Shown: positions 26,044 through 34,210, numbered from the stretch's first letter. The stretch: 47,318 nucleotides of DNA from an uncultured Clostridia bacterium (GCA_934274515.1 CAKQTC010000013.1:1-47318); one strand, 5' to 3'. Program-made: numbers and translations. Notes: generated by a model from the letters alone, not told the origin.

Positions 26044-26754
26044 TTATCTTTTGTTTTTGAACAGACGGAACACGCCGCGCGTACGCCAAAATACGAGTGC
26101 CTTGTTGAGTTCCGCGACGTCGATGGGTTTGCCGTGCCCCGGATAAAGCGTCTGCACGCCGCTTTTCAATATCTGTTTCCAACTATCCAGCAACGCGTAT
26201 TTGTCGTAAATCCACATCGGCGCGCATTTAGACGAACCTATACCGTTCATACAAACATCGCCGCAAAAAAGTTTATCCTCGATTTTTATACACAAATCGC
26301 GTTCGCTATGCCCTTTCAAAAAGATAAACTCCACTCCGTAAGCGGATAACGGCTGCGTTTTTGCGTCCGCATAGTTATCGTAAAATACCGCCGGAAAACA
26401 CTGCGTTTTCTCAAACGACGCCATCGTGATATAACTTGCGATAAGGTACTCGAATCTCGAAACGTACGTGTTAAGGTTGTTCTTCCCCGCTTCGAGTCGA
26501 ATTTTATCCCCTGCGTCGTAGATAAGCAACGGTTTGGTTTCGCTAAGCAACGCTTTCAAAAAACCGACGTGATCGGCGTGCATATGCGTAATCACGACGT
26601 ATTTGATTGCGTCCAACCCTATCTTATTTTCGGCAAGTTTTTCTTTGAAGGCTTTGTATTGCCAACTATACCCCGTATCCACAAGGCAGTAGCCGTCGCC
26701 GAGTTCGAACGCCCACGCGTTGACGAGTTTGTTGCCTAAATTAATTATTTCCAT
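26044..26754 (-). CDS. MBL-fold metallohydrolase, glyoxalase II-like
   Basis: A 236-residue metallo-beta-lactamase-fold hydrolase with THMHADHVG (HxHxDH), KGHSERDL, FCGDV and YPGHG, the ligand series of the glyoxalase II/flavodiiron branch. The natural substrate is not evident. Its start overlaps the end of the TSCPD gene by 14 nt, so the two are translated as a unit. Confidence 0.85.
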   Translation of the reverse strand: MEIINLGNKLVNAWAFELGDGYCLVDTGYSWQYKAFKEKLAENKIGLDAIKYVVITHMHADHVGFLKALLSETKPLLIYDAGDKIRLEAGKNNLNTYVSRFEYLIASYITMASFEKTQCFPAVFYDNYADAKTQPLSAYGVEFIFLKGHSERDLCIKIEDKLFCGDVCMNGIGSSKCAPMWIYDKYALLDSWKQILKSGVQTLYPGHGKPIDVAELNKALVFWRTRGVFRLFKNKR

Positions 26755-26992
26755 CGTTTTTGGCTTGTTCGAGCGCTTTGGCTAGTTGGTCGGGACAACT
26801 CGTATTGCGAAACCCGCATCTCGTTCCTTTGAGTTTTGCAATGACGTCGTCTACTTTCATTCCTTCGACAAGTTGCGATATTCCCTTCGTATTGCCGTTG
26901 CAACCGCCGCAAAATTCAACCTTTTTCACGACGCCGTTTTCCGTTTCTACGTCGATATATCTCGAACACACTCCGCTCGTTTTGTATCTCAT
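26741..26992 (-). CDS. TIGR03905-type TSCPD domain protein
   Basis: An 83-residue protein with the conserved cysteine layout of the small TSCPD proteins of Clostridia: GVCSRYIDV, FCGGCNGNTKGI, GTRCGFRNTSCPDQLAKAL. The TSCPD domain also occurs in ribonucleotide reductases and is thought to bind metal; no activity is established for the small form. AAGGAG precedes the ATG. Confidence 0.92.
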   Translation of the reverse strand: MRYKTSGVCSRYIDVETENGVVKKVEFCGGCNGNTKGISQLVEGMKVDDVIAKLKGTRCGFRNTSCPDQLAKALEQAKNDGNN

Positions 26993-27110
26993 ATCTTTGT
27001 CTCCTTTTTTATACGTACTTTAATTAACATTATACATTGAAAATCCTTATTTGCAATAAATAGGCATAATTTTTTCGGTTTTAACGTAGGTATAAACGAC
27101 GGGAGCGAAA

Positions 27111-27359
27111 ATGGAACATTCATTTATTTACGAAAACGGCAAAATAACGGTAACGGGCATAATCGGTCTTGACGGGTTTGACGAAAAAGAGGCGCGGATA
27201 AGACTCGAAAACAACGCGATTATTGTGCGCGGAACGGGATTCGTTCTTCTCGATATGGCGCAAAACGCCGGGAAAGTATCGTTTCTAGGCAAACTCTCTT
27301 CCGCAGAATATGCGGCGAAAACGGACAAAACGTCGTTTTTCAAACGACTTTTCAAATAA
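27111..27359 (+). CDS. yabP: Sporulation protein YabP
   Basis: The 82-residue product matches the YabP/YqfC family: NGKITVTGIIGLDGFDE followed by RLENNAIIVRGTGF and a C-terminal GKVSFLGKLSSAEY. In Bacillus subtilis YabP is made under SigE control and is needed for spore coat assembly. The yabQ start follows the stop codon directly. GGGAG precedes the ATG. Its presence argues that the organism sporulates or descends from sporulators. Confidence 0.9.
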   Translation: MEHSFIYENGKITVTGIIGLDGFDEKEARIRLENNAIIVRGTGFVLLDMAQNAGKVSFLGKLSSAEYAAKTDKTSFFKRLFK

Positions 27360-28034
27360 ATGTTCGACACTTTGTCGCAACCGCTCATAGCGGCTTTATT
27401 TCTTGTTTCGGGCGTGGTCGCCTATGCCTTTTACGAGTTTTTTCACGCGATAAAAACGGTTTTCCCTCTAAAAACCGTTGAATTCGCAACCGATTTTTTA
27501 TCCGTCGTCTTATGCGGCGGCATTTTCTTGTCAACGGCAATTCGGTATAACAGCGGACGAATAATTTTTTACGAAATGTTATGTTTCTCTGTAGCGTTTC
27601 TCGTCACGCGCGTCGCATTAAAAAACACTCTCAGAAAGGCGTTTAACGCGCTAATAACAAAATTACGAGAAAAGTTACGAGAAAATAAAACTTTTTTGAT
27701 TAAAAAATTGAAAACGGTTCAAACTAATCTCGAACGGAGGAAATATGAGCGACAACGAAACAAGAACCGCAACGCGAAGCAGAGCAGCGACGTGCGATTG
27801 CGAAAAAACGGAAAACTGCGTTTCGGGGAACCAAACGATGACAAACGGTTGCTCGTGCAAAGAAAAGCGCGAACGACTTATAGCAGAAGTCAACGGGTGC
27901 AACGCAACGAAAGTCACCGAAGAAGAACTTCGGGAAGTATACAAAAACGCGTGCACGGGAAAAGAAAGCGTAGAAATTCTAAAAGCGTTTTCATCGGACA
28001 AGGGGTTCAGAAATCTTTTGATAAGACAATATAA
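27360..28034 (+). CDS. yabQ: Sporulation protein YabQ, with an abnormal C-terminal extension
   Basis: The ATG directly abuts the yabP stop. Residues 1-85 are the YabQ membrane core, with helices near 9-25, 45-62 and 70-85 and the family-like TAIRYNSGRIIFYEML. A Lys-rich helix follows to about residue 125, where YabQ proteins normally end. Here the frame continues to residue 224, overlapping the next gene by 290 nt in another frame, and the extension is basic and low in complexity, as expected for out-of-frame translation. A TAA in a different frame at 27725-27727, just before the next gene's ribosome-binding site, looks like the ancestral stop. A small indel in the A/T homopolymers at 27692-27707 would explain this. 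Confidence 0.75.
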   Translation: MFDTLSQPLIAALFLVSGVVAYAFYEFFHAIKTVFPLKTVEFATDFLSVVLCGGIFLSTAIRYNSGRIIFYEMLCFSVAFLVTRVALKNTLRKAFNALITKLREKLRENKTFLIKKLKTVQTNLERRKYERQRNKNRNAKQSSDVRLRKNGKLRFGEPNDDKRLLVQRKARTTYSRSQRVQRNESHRRRTSGSIQKRVHGKRKRRNSKSVFIGQGVQKSFDKTI

Positions 28035-28332
28035 CGAATACTCTTCGCTAGCAAACGATATTGAACTATACGCCGACAAATTAGGTTACCGACTCGAAAA
28101 AACTTCGGTATTTGCCAAGGGTATGATGTATTTTACCACGGCTGTCAATACGATGAAGGATAAATCCGACTCAAAACTCAGCGAGATAATGATGCAAGGA
28201 ATTAATATGGGTATCGTCGCTATGACGAAACTCACCAACAAACTTTCCAACGAAAACCGCTCTTGCGACTTAGCGAATTCTCTTCTCGACCTTTTGAAAA
28301 AAGACCTCGAAGAAATGAAAATGTTCTTGTAA
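27745..28332 (+). CDS. Ferritin-like helical protein of unknown function
   Basis: A 195-residue protein with an N-terminal Cys-rich stretch (TCDCEKTENC, GCSCKEKRE) and then four predicted helices (about 55-195): EEELREVYKNACTGKESVEI, LLIRQYNEYSSLANDIELYA, MMYFTTAVNTMKDKS and IMMQGINMGIVAMTKL. The layout resembles a family of roughly 140-residue helical proteins common in Clostridia, without an assigned role; a ferritin-like bundle is inference. GGAGG precedes the ATG within the yabQ frame. Location after yabPQ suggests expression during sporulation. Confidence 0.75.
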   Translation: MSDNETRTATRSRAATCDCEKTENCVSGNQTMTNGCSCKEKRERLIAEVNGCNATKVTEEELREVYKNACTGKESVEILKAFSSDKGFRNLLIRQYNEYSSLANDIELYADKLGYRLEKTSVFAKGMMYFTTAVNTMKDKSDSKLSEIMMQGINMGIVAMTKLTNKLSNENRSCDLANSLLDLLKKDLEEMKMFL

Positions 28333-28650
28333 CCCAAACAAAACGCAGTAAACGGAATCGGCGATTTGCTCACGGCAAAACGCCAAGCAACGGAAGTTGC
28401 CGACGAAATCTCGGTTTTGTCGCGTTCCCGGACCAAGCGTAAAACGACTACGGCGCGGCGGCGTTTAATGCGAAAGGAATACCCTTTCCCCTTAAAAATC
28501 CGCGCGTCAATCCCTAAGGCTTGACGCACCGCGCAATTATCCCCTCCGTAAAATCCTCGACTCGCCTTGTGCGTTTCGGGGATACTTTTTATCCTTCTCA
28601 ATTATTCGTTTTCCGTTTTTATTCAAGCGGACAGCGTCGCCGAACGTAAA
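28333..28650. other. Gene-free stretch with a hairpin on the minus strand
   Basis: I see no convincing gene here. A long minus-strand frame overlaps the preceding gene but lacks protein character. GCGTCAA (28504-28510) and TTGACGC (28521-28527) form a perfect 7-bp hairpin followed by GCGGATTTTTAA on the minus strand, which could terminate a transcript. Confidence 0.45.
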
Positions 28651-28682
28651 ATCCCCGAAGAAGATTGACTTTCTTCGGGGAT
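28651..28682 (-). terminator. Terminator of the feo operon
   Basis: A perfect 12-bp stem (28651-28662 with 28671-28682) and 8-nt loop, followed on the minus strand by TTTTACG. It lies 25 nt after the last gene's stop codon. Confidence 0.85.
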
Positions 28683-28706
28683 TTCGGTAATCGGGTCGCC
28701 GTTCGG

Positions 28707-28949
28707 TTATCGGGTTACGTCGTCCGTTTCGTTCGGGTCGCCGTTCGGTTGTATTGTCGGCATATTTGCCGTAATCGTTTTTTTGGGGTTCGCTTTATTT
28801 CCGTTGCACGCGTTTGCGTAAGGACAACCCGCGCAGCCCGTCCTGCATCCGCTTTTTTTTGCTTTGAGTTTTCGCACTATCGAGCCTATCGTTACGCCGA
28901 CTACTATCAATACCGCCGCTACGATAATAATTATATTTATCGCTTTCAT
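28707..28949 (-). CDS. FeoB-associated Cys-rich membrane protein
   Basis: An 80-residue protein with one N-terminal membrane helix (INIIIIVAAVLIVVGVTIGS) and then CRTGCAGCPYANAC, the signature of the small Cys-rich partner (FeoC-like in position) of Firmicute FeoB transporters. Its ATG overlaps the feoB stop by one base. A Pro/Asn/Asp-rich tail follows. The cysteines may bind iron or a Fe-S cluster. Confidence 0.92.
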   Translation of the reverse strand: MKAINIIIIVAAVLIVVGVTIGSIVRKLKAKKSGCRTGCAGCPYANACNGNKANPKKTITANMPTIQPNGDPNETDDVTR

Positions 28950-31744
28950 TATTTAATAGCCCTTGATTTTTTATTCTTGAACGTCGATTTTACTTTCTTC
29001 CACCATTTTTCTATATCGATTTTGCCTTTGTTATTAAGCACAATCAACGTGATTGCCGCCGCCCATACTGCTATAAATATCGCTACCGTCCACGCCCACT
29101 CGCCGATAAGGTATATCATCATAGATACTATATACGACGTCGCTATCCAAAACAGCAACGTGCTGTTAAACAATTTCTTCGTGGGAAGTTCCGCTTTCGC
29201 CGTCGCTACCGCCGCAAAGCACGGTATCGTGAGCATATTAAACGCGATAAACGCTATCAATCCGGGTACCGTTATTCCCGTCGCGGCAATCATTTCCGCC
29301 ACCGCGGCAAGCCCGCCGTCCGCTTCTACGTCGATCATTCCTCCGACGATGCACGCCGCCAGCGTACCGAACGTCGCTATTACGTTTTCTTTCGCAATAA
29401 GTCCCGTAATCGCGGCTACCGCAAATACCCATCCGAACGTTCTGCTCAGTTGCGAGCCGAACCCTAGGGGTGTAAACAGGGGTTGAATAAGTCCGCCTAT
29501 CCCTGCGAGTATGCTCTGGTTCATCTGCGCGTCTTCAAGGTATCTCCACGTCCAACTGAAATGGCTCATAAACCAAATTACTATCGTAGACGCGAGAATT
29601 ATCGTAAACGCTTTTTTCACGAAATGTTTGGTCTTATCCCACAGGTGGAGCATAAGGTTCTTCGGTTGCGGCATATGATATGCGGGAAGTTCCATAATAA
29701 ACGGGGGGACGTCGCCTTTCATCGTCGTCGCTCTCATCAAAAGCACGCACGCTATCGCTACGACTACGCCAAGGATGTACATACAATACGTAATCACGTC
29801 GGGGTTTCTCATATGCGTCATCGACGCGATACCGCCGGCAATTGCCGTAAGTATAGGAAGTTTCGCCCCGCAACTGAAAAACGGTATAACTCTTATCGTC
29901 GCCGTTCTTTCGTTTTGGTCGGCAAGCGTACGAGTATTGATAAACGCGGGAACGGAGCAGCCGAAGCCCATTATCATCGGCATAAACGCTCTGCCGCTAA
30001 GTCCGAATTTACGGAATATTCTATCGAGTATAAACGCTACGCGCGCCATATATCCGCTGTCTTCGAGAATGGAGAAGAACAGGAACAACAACAGGATTTG
30101 CGGCAAGAAACCGAGTACCGCGAACAAACCGCCGAGAATACCGTCGCATACCAAACCTATCGCCCACGGAGACGCTCCCGCTTGCGTCAATCCCTCGTTT
30201 ACGCATACGTTGATAAAATCGGTAAACGTGTTAAGTAAATTCGCTAATATAACACCGGGGCCGTATACGCTTTCTTCATATCCGAAGAAGGTGGCTGCGC
30301 TTATTCCCGCGCAGAATTCGTCGATTTGGCTTACGAACGCCGCTTCGCTTTCGGTTTCTATTTCAACGTCGCCGTGGTCCGCGTTCACGAACGCGACCTC
30401 GCCTTTTTCGTTAATCGTCACTTCTTGCGTCATCGCTTGGTCCGCGTAAAGTTTAACGTTACCTAAGTTCGCCGCGTCGGCTGCTCCGATTCTGTTTACT
30501 TGTCCGATTGTGTTTTTCCAGTAAACGAACTCCGTCGTTTCCACGGTTACTTCCCATTTCGCTTTGTCGTCGGCGTAAAACTTCGTTCCTTCGGGTTCTT
30601 TCGCCGCGTCTTCGACGAGAATTTTATCCCCGTTGCGTTTGTATACGAACGGAACCGCTTCGACGGACTCAACCGTGCCGTCTTTTGCAAAGGTTATTTC
30701 CGCTACGTTGCCGTCTTTGTCATAGTACGTCTTATTCTCGTCGTAAGTGTCTTTGGTTAGTTCGATAACCGTTCCGTTTGCGTCCGAACAAACTATCGGC
30801 GATTTATCGAACACGCCGCCCGCGCCTAAAAACAGAAAATCCTCGGCAAACGTAAGGTGGAATACGCAGAACAATATAACGAGAAATATCGGTATTCCCC
30901 AGAATTTATGCGTCAGCACCTTGTCCGCTTTGTCCGAACGACTGAGTTTTTCTCTCGCCGCTTTCTTATCTCTCGTAAGCACGGACGAGTAGTTTTGCGT
31001 AATGTATTTGTATCTCGCGTCCGCTACGATAGATTCGAAATCGTTGCCGAACGTATCGTCCTTAAACGTCTTTTTGAACTCTTCCACCATAGCCGTGCCG
31101 GCAGGGTGCGCCTTAACTTCGAGTTCGTCGAGTTCCACGAGTTTAACCGCGTGGAAAAGCGCGTTTTCTACGCCTTGCCCTTCAAGCGCAATCCTACAAT
31201 CGCTTATAAGGTGCGACAAAGCGCCGCCTTCGAGAACCGTAACTCCCTTCCTGGGCGTTTTGCTCGTTTGATAACCGCGGTTCATGAGTTCTTCCGTTCC
31301 GACGTTTCTAAGCGCGGATACGGGAACGACAGGTAAGCCGATTTTTTCTTCGAGTTTTTTCGAGTCTATCTTAGAACCGCTTTTTTCCACGGCGTCCATC
31401 ATATTGAGCGCGATAACTATCGGTACGTCGATTTCCATAAGTTGCGTCGTAAGATAAAGGTTACGTTCGAGGTTGGTCGCGTCTACCACGTTGATTATAC
31501 AATCGGGCTTTTCGTCCAAAATAAAGTTTCTCGAAATAACTTCTTCGGGCGTGTACGGCGAAAGCGAATAGATACCGGGCAAGTCCACTATATCTATCGG
31601 CTCGGCACACTTTTTGTATACGCCTTCTTTTTTATCCACCGTTACGCCGGGCCAGTTTCCTACGTGTGCGGTAGAACCGGTAAGCGTGTTAAACAACGTC
31701 GTCTTACCGCAATTCGGATTTCCCGCCAAAGCAAATTTAAGCAT
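28949..31744 (-). CDS. feoB: Ferrous iron transporter FeoB with a large extracytoplasmic insertion
   Basis: A 931-residue Fe(II) transporter. The N-terminal G domain is complete: GNPNCGKTT (8-16), VTVDKKEGVY, DLPGIYS, NMMD and SALRNVG. The membrane part holds EDSGYMARVAF, GFGCSVPAFINTRT and the second Gate region FSCGAKLPI. Between membrane helix 1 (about 281-300) and the next conserved block (DGILGG, about 534) there is an insertion of about 180 residues (310-490), rich in Asp, Lys, Thr and Tyr, with repeated beta-like phrases such as TYYDKDGNVAEI and VAFVNADHGDVEI. Typical FeoB proteins lack it. feoA overlaps its start by 8 nt. Confidence 0.95.
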   Translation of the reverse strand: MLKFALAGNPNCGKTTLFNTLTGSTAHVGNWPGVTVDKKEGVYKKCAEPIDIVDLPGIYSLSPYTPEEVISRNFILDEKPDCIINVVDATNLERNLYLTTQLMEIDVPIVIALNMMDAVEKSGSKIDSKKLEEKIGLPVVPVSALRNVGTEELMNRGYQTSKTPRKGVTVLEGGALSHLISDCRIALEGQGVENALFHAVKLVELDELEVKAHPAGTAMVEEFKKTFKDDTFGNDFESIVADARYKYITQNYSSVLTRDKKAAREKLSRSDKADKVLTHKFWGIPIFLVILFCVFHLTFAEDFLFLGAGGVFDKSPIVCSDANGTVIELTKDTYDENKTYYDKDGNVAEITFAKDGTVESVEAVPFVYKRNGDKILVEDAAKEPEGTKFYADDKAKWEVTVETTEFVYWKNTIGQVNRIGAADAANLGNVKLYADQAMTQEVTINEKGEVAFVNADHGDVEIETESEAAFVSQIDEFCAGISAATFFGYEESVYGPGVILANLLNTFTDFINVCVNEGLTQAGASPWAIGLVCDGILGGLFAVLGFLPQILLLFLFFSILEDSGYMARVAFILDRIFRKFGLSGRAFMPMIMGFGCSVPAFINTRTLADQNERTATIRVIPFFSCGAKLPILTAIAGGIASMTHMRNPDVITYCMYILGVVVAIACVLLMRATTMKGDVPPFIMELPAYHMPQPKNLMLHLWDKTKHFVKKAFTIILASTIVIWFMSHFSWTWRYLEDAQMNQSILAGIGGLIQPLFTPLGFGSQLSRTFGWVFAVAAITGLIAKENVIATFGTLAACIVGGMIDVEADGGLAAVAEMIAATGITVPGLIAFIAFNMLTIPCFAAVATAKAELPTKKLFNSTLLFWIATSYIVSMMIYLIGEWAWTVAIFIAVWAAAITLIVLNNKGKIDIEKWWKKVKSTFKNKKSRAIK

Positions 31745-31973
31745 TGTGTACCTCCACCGTTACGTTCTCCGCTTCGCTCTTACGAAGGGTGAGTTCGTAA
31801 TTTCTAAGCGTGATTTCAATAGGGTCGCCTAAGGGCGCGCGTTTACGTAAATAAACTTCCGCACCGGGCGTTACACCCATATCGAACAGCCTGCGGCGAA
31901 TTCTTCCTTCTCCGCCTACGACCTTAATAATTCCGCTTTCGCCTATGGCGAATTCGCTGAGTTTCTTTTCCAT
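31737..31973 (-). CDS. feoA: FeoA, second copy
   Basis: Start placed at the ATG at 31973, preceded by AAAGGAGG, giving 78 residues of the SH3-like FeoA fold: GESGIIKVVGGEGRIRRRLFDMGVTPGAEVYLRKRAPLGD spans its core (GEG..RRRL.DMG..PG pattern). FeoA proteins bind FeoB and support Fe(II) uptake. It overlaps feoB by 8 nt. Confidence 0.93.
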   Translation of the reverse strand: MEKKLSEFAIGESGIIKVVGGEGRIRRRLFDMGVTPGAEVYLRKRAPLGDPIEITLRNYELTLRKSEAENVTVEVHNA

Positions 31974-32073
31974 TTGACCGTTGCCTCCTTTATTCTTCTT
32001 TAATCGAGCCGAAACCGATAGGAAAACAAAACGCGCCGCACGCGCTTTTCTCCGCCGCCTTCGGCGTAGCCTT

Positions 32074-32286
32074 TTACGCAACAAGTATCTTCGTCGCAAG
32101 TTCACGGTCAAGCGCAAGCCTGCCGTCTTTCACTTTGCATATTATACTGCCGCCGCTCACGCTCAATACTTCGATTTGCGTGTCTATCGTAATACCTAAA
32201 CTTTCAAGATGTTTGCGCGTCTTGTCGTCCGCCGTTATCTTTACTACCCTAACCGCCCTGTCCGTAGGCGCTACCGCTATAGGCAT
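32074..32286 (-). CDS. feoA: FeoA, first copy
   Basis: A 70-residue FeoA-type protein; the ATG at 32286 is preceded by GGAGG. The family pattern is visible in RVVKITADDKTRKHLESLG and TQIEVLSVSGGSIICKV, with RLALDRELATKILV at the end. It lacks the basic helix of the second copy, so the two probably have different contacts with FeoB. It is the first gene of the feo operon, 100 nt upstream of the second copy; that gap can form small GC-rich hairpins. Confidence 0.9.
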   Translation of the reverse strand: MPIAVAPTDRAVRVVKITADDKTRKHLESLGITIDTQIEVLSVSGGSIICKVKDGRLALDRELATKILVA

Positions 32287-32310
32287 CTTCCTTACCTCCA
32301 AAATCGTCTA

Positions 32311-32330
32311 ATATGAACTATACTTCATAT
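32311..32330. promoter_or_regulatory. Palindromic operator at the feo promoter
   Basis: ATATGAACTATACTTCATAT is a near-perfect 20-bp palindrome (two symmetric mismatches), lying just downstream of the -10 box and covering the expected transcription start. A Fe(II)-responsive repressor of the DtxR or Fur type is the likely ligand; which one cannot be told from the sequence. Confidence 0.65.
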
Positions 32331-32340
32331 TTACGCTTAC

Positions 32341-32369
32341 ATTATATTTATGCTTATTCTCTTTGTCAA
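32341..32369 (-). promoter_or_regulatory. Consensus SigmaA promoter of the feo operon
   Basis: Minus-strand TTGACA (32369-32364), 17-nt spacer, TATAAT (32346-32341): a perfect consensus, which implies that repression does the regulating. Confidence 0.9.
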
Positions 32370-32514
32370 GCGTTAATACGAAAAAATGTGAAAGAAAATT
32401 CAATTTCATAAATTTGCCGTTTGCGGTTTACATTTTTAAGGTTATCGTATATAATAAATAGATATAAGAGAGATATAAGAGAAGCGTATATTAAATTGAT
32501 AGACGGAGGAAGGA

Positions 32515-33123
32515 ATGGCGGAACAGGTACGCACGCCGAAGCAGCAGCGTTCTATAGATAAGAAGAACCGTATAATCGAAGCGGGATACAAACTTTTTGC
32601 CGAGAAGGGGTATTACAGCACGAATACCGCCGAGATTGCCAAGGAAGCGGGAGTATCGACGGGGATAGTTTACGGATATTTCCGTGACAAGCGCGATATT
32701 TTGGTCGAAGTATTAAACATCTACGTAGAACAGGTTTTTCGTCCTATATTAGAGATGTTTGACACAATAACCCCGCCGCTCGATTTCGACTATATACTTT
32801 CGCATGCGCTGGACAGCGTGATGAAAATGCATAAAAGTAACGCCGCCATTCACGAGGCGTTACATTCTCTTTCGCATACCGACGACGAAGTGCGCAAGAG
32901 ATTTACCGCACTCGAAGACGAGATGACGCGGCGCATAGCGGAACGACTTGTTTCTTGCGGCGTATCTTCCGACGGGATTAACGAAAAAGTCCATCTTGCG
33001 ATACAGACCGTACAAACCTACGCGCACGAATGCGTATATGACAAGCACGATTATTTATCGTACCCGAAAATGCGGTTTTTGGCGATAGATATGCTTAAAT
33101 ATTTGTTTTCCACGAGTTTTTAG
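32515..33123 (+). CDS. TetR-family transcriptional regulator
   Basis: A 202-residue regulator with the N-terminal TetR helix-turn-helix: RIIEAGYKLFAEKGYYSTNT then AEIAKEAGVSTGIVYGYFRDKRD (about 20-62). The C-terminal ligand domain is not assignable. It is divergent from the feo operon and followed by a membrane protein gene that has its own promoter. Whether it acts on either neighbour is unknown. GGAGGAAGG precedes the ATG. Confidence 0.92.
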   Translation: MAEQVRTPKQQRSIDKKNRIIEAGYKLFAEKGYYSTNTAEIAKEAGVSTGIVYGYFRDKRDILVEVLNIYVEQVFRPILEMFDTITPPLDFDYILSHALDSVMKMHKSNAAIHEALHSLSHTDDEVRKRFTALEDEMTRRIAERLVSCGVSSDGINEKVHLAIQTVQTYAHECVYDKHDYLSYPKMRFLAIDMLKYLFSTSF

Positions 33124-33195
33124 GGCGCGTCGTTTGTTTTTTTGCAATGCCCTGCAGAGCGGTTGCCGCCCTAACGGGCTTTAAGACTATTTACA

Positions 33196-33223
33196 TTGAC
33201 AAAAAATTTAATATGTGTATAAT
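33196..33223 (+). promoter_or_regulatory. Promoter of the YwaF-like gene
   Basis: TTGACA (33196-33201), 16-nt spacer, TATAAT (33218-33223). It excludes start codons upstream of about 33230 for the following gene. Confidence 0.8.
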
Positions 33224-33289
33224 GAACATTATAAAAAGGGCGAATATACGCCTTTTCTTATGAAAAAAAATTCGGAGGTACCCCGGGCT

Positions 33290-34075
33290 ATGTTCGGAAA
33301 CAACGAATATTGGTGGGCAGGATTACTTATTTTTTTCCTGTTCGTCGCATTAAACACGGTTATTTTTTTATTGCGTAACAACCCTAGACTTAGTTATGCC
33401 ATCGCCTACGTCATCGCGGCGTATCTGCTCGTTTATAAGATAACGGAATACATTTATTGGCAAGCAATCGGAGAACATTTGCATTTTCCCGTAGAATTTT
33501 CGGCTTTGAGTTATTTCGTTTTTGCGATATTTACTGTTTTCCGTTTGAAAAAAATCGACGGATTCGCGTCGTTTACGGCAATACTTGCAGGTATGTTTTA
33601 TTCGATTTCGTTTTGGGTATCGCCCGACAGTTTCATAAGTTCGATAGAAACGAAATTCCTGTTCGCCACGGCGATAATCAACCACCATTTGCTGTACACG
33701 GCAGGAATGTTGATGCTCATGAACGTGCGTAAGTTCAAACCGAAAAACTTTTATCAACACTTTATCGGAGCCGGACTTATGGTCGCGTATTCTTGGATTA
33801 TCCACCTTTTCACCGATTATACGGCGGTGGAAGGCAAGCCGATAATCATTCAAATCACCGACGGCTCGATCTTGAACTGGCTTTTCCATACGGAAAACCC
33901 GACGGGCGGCACTCTTGCGCTTTATTATATCGTAACGGTAACGTTGTTCTGCCTTATCGTCGCAGGCTACTACGGACTTAACCGCCTTGCGGTAAAACGT
34001 CGCGTTAAACGCGGCTTACCCGAAGAATACTTCCCCGAACGACTGTCGGAAGTTTTCAAGCCGTGCTGCGACTAG
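33290..34075 (+). CDS. YwaF/TMEM164-like integral membrane protein
   Basis: Start set at the ATG at 33290, preceded by GGAGG; earlier in-frame ATGs lie on or next to the promoter. The 261-residue product has about seven membrane helices. EHLHFPVEFSALSYFVFAI and AIINHHLLYTAGMLMLM are the conserved blocks of the YwaF/TMEM164 family, whose histidines are thought to be functional. Human TMEM164 is reported as a lipid acyltransferase; the bacterial role is not established. Confidence 0.8.
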   Translation: MFGNNEYWWAGLLIFFLFVALNTVIFLLRNNPRLSYAIAYVIAAYLLVYKITEYIYWQAIGEHLHFPVEFSALSYFVFAIFTVFRLKKIDGFASFTAILAGMFYSISFWVSPDSFISSIETKFLFATAIINHHLLYTAGMLMLMNVRKFKPKNFYQHFIGAGLMVAYSWIIHLFTDYTAVEGKPIIIQITDGSILNWLFHTENPTGGTLALYYIVTVTLFCLIVAGYYGLNRLAVKRRVKRGLPEEYFPERLSEVFKPCCD

Positions 34076-34106
34076 CCTTTCACCCGAAAATACAAAAACT
34101 TACAAA

Positions 34107-34133
34107 AAAAGCGAAACGTCACGTTTCGCTTTT
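34107..34133. terminator. Bidirectional terminator
   Basis: Perfect 12-bp stem (34107-34118 with 34122-34133) ending in AAAA/TTTT, 3-nt loop. It serves the convergent YwaF-like and SGNH hydrolase genes. Confidence 0.9.
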
Positions 34134-34210
34134 CGTTTTAGCGCAGTACTAAAATCAAAAATTTATTTTTTCCTTTCCAAAACCGCAAAACCCGTCGTAT
34201 CGTCAAATTG

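Noticed and set aside
25954..26182. Upstream extension of the lipoprotein at 25127
   Set aside because: The promoter at 25992-26020 lies inside the extension, and the signal peptide begins at 25954.
28086..28601. 171-codon minus-strand ORF
   Set aside because: It overlaps the helical protein gene in antisense, lacks a ribosome-binding site and has no domain-like composition.
29483..30449. Long plus-strand frames opposite feoB
   Set aside because: These are Arg/Tyr/His-rich shadows of the feoB codons with no start signals.
31973..32117. Long N-terminal extension of the second FeoA
   Set aside because: It is Arg-rich, unlike FeoA, and overlaps the first feoA; AAAGGAGG marks the inner ATG.
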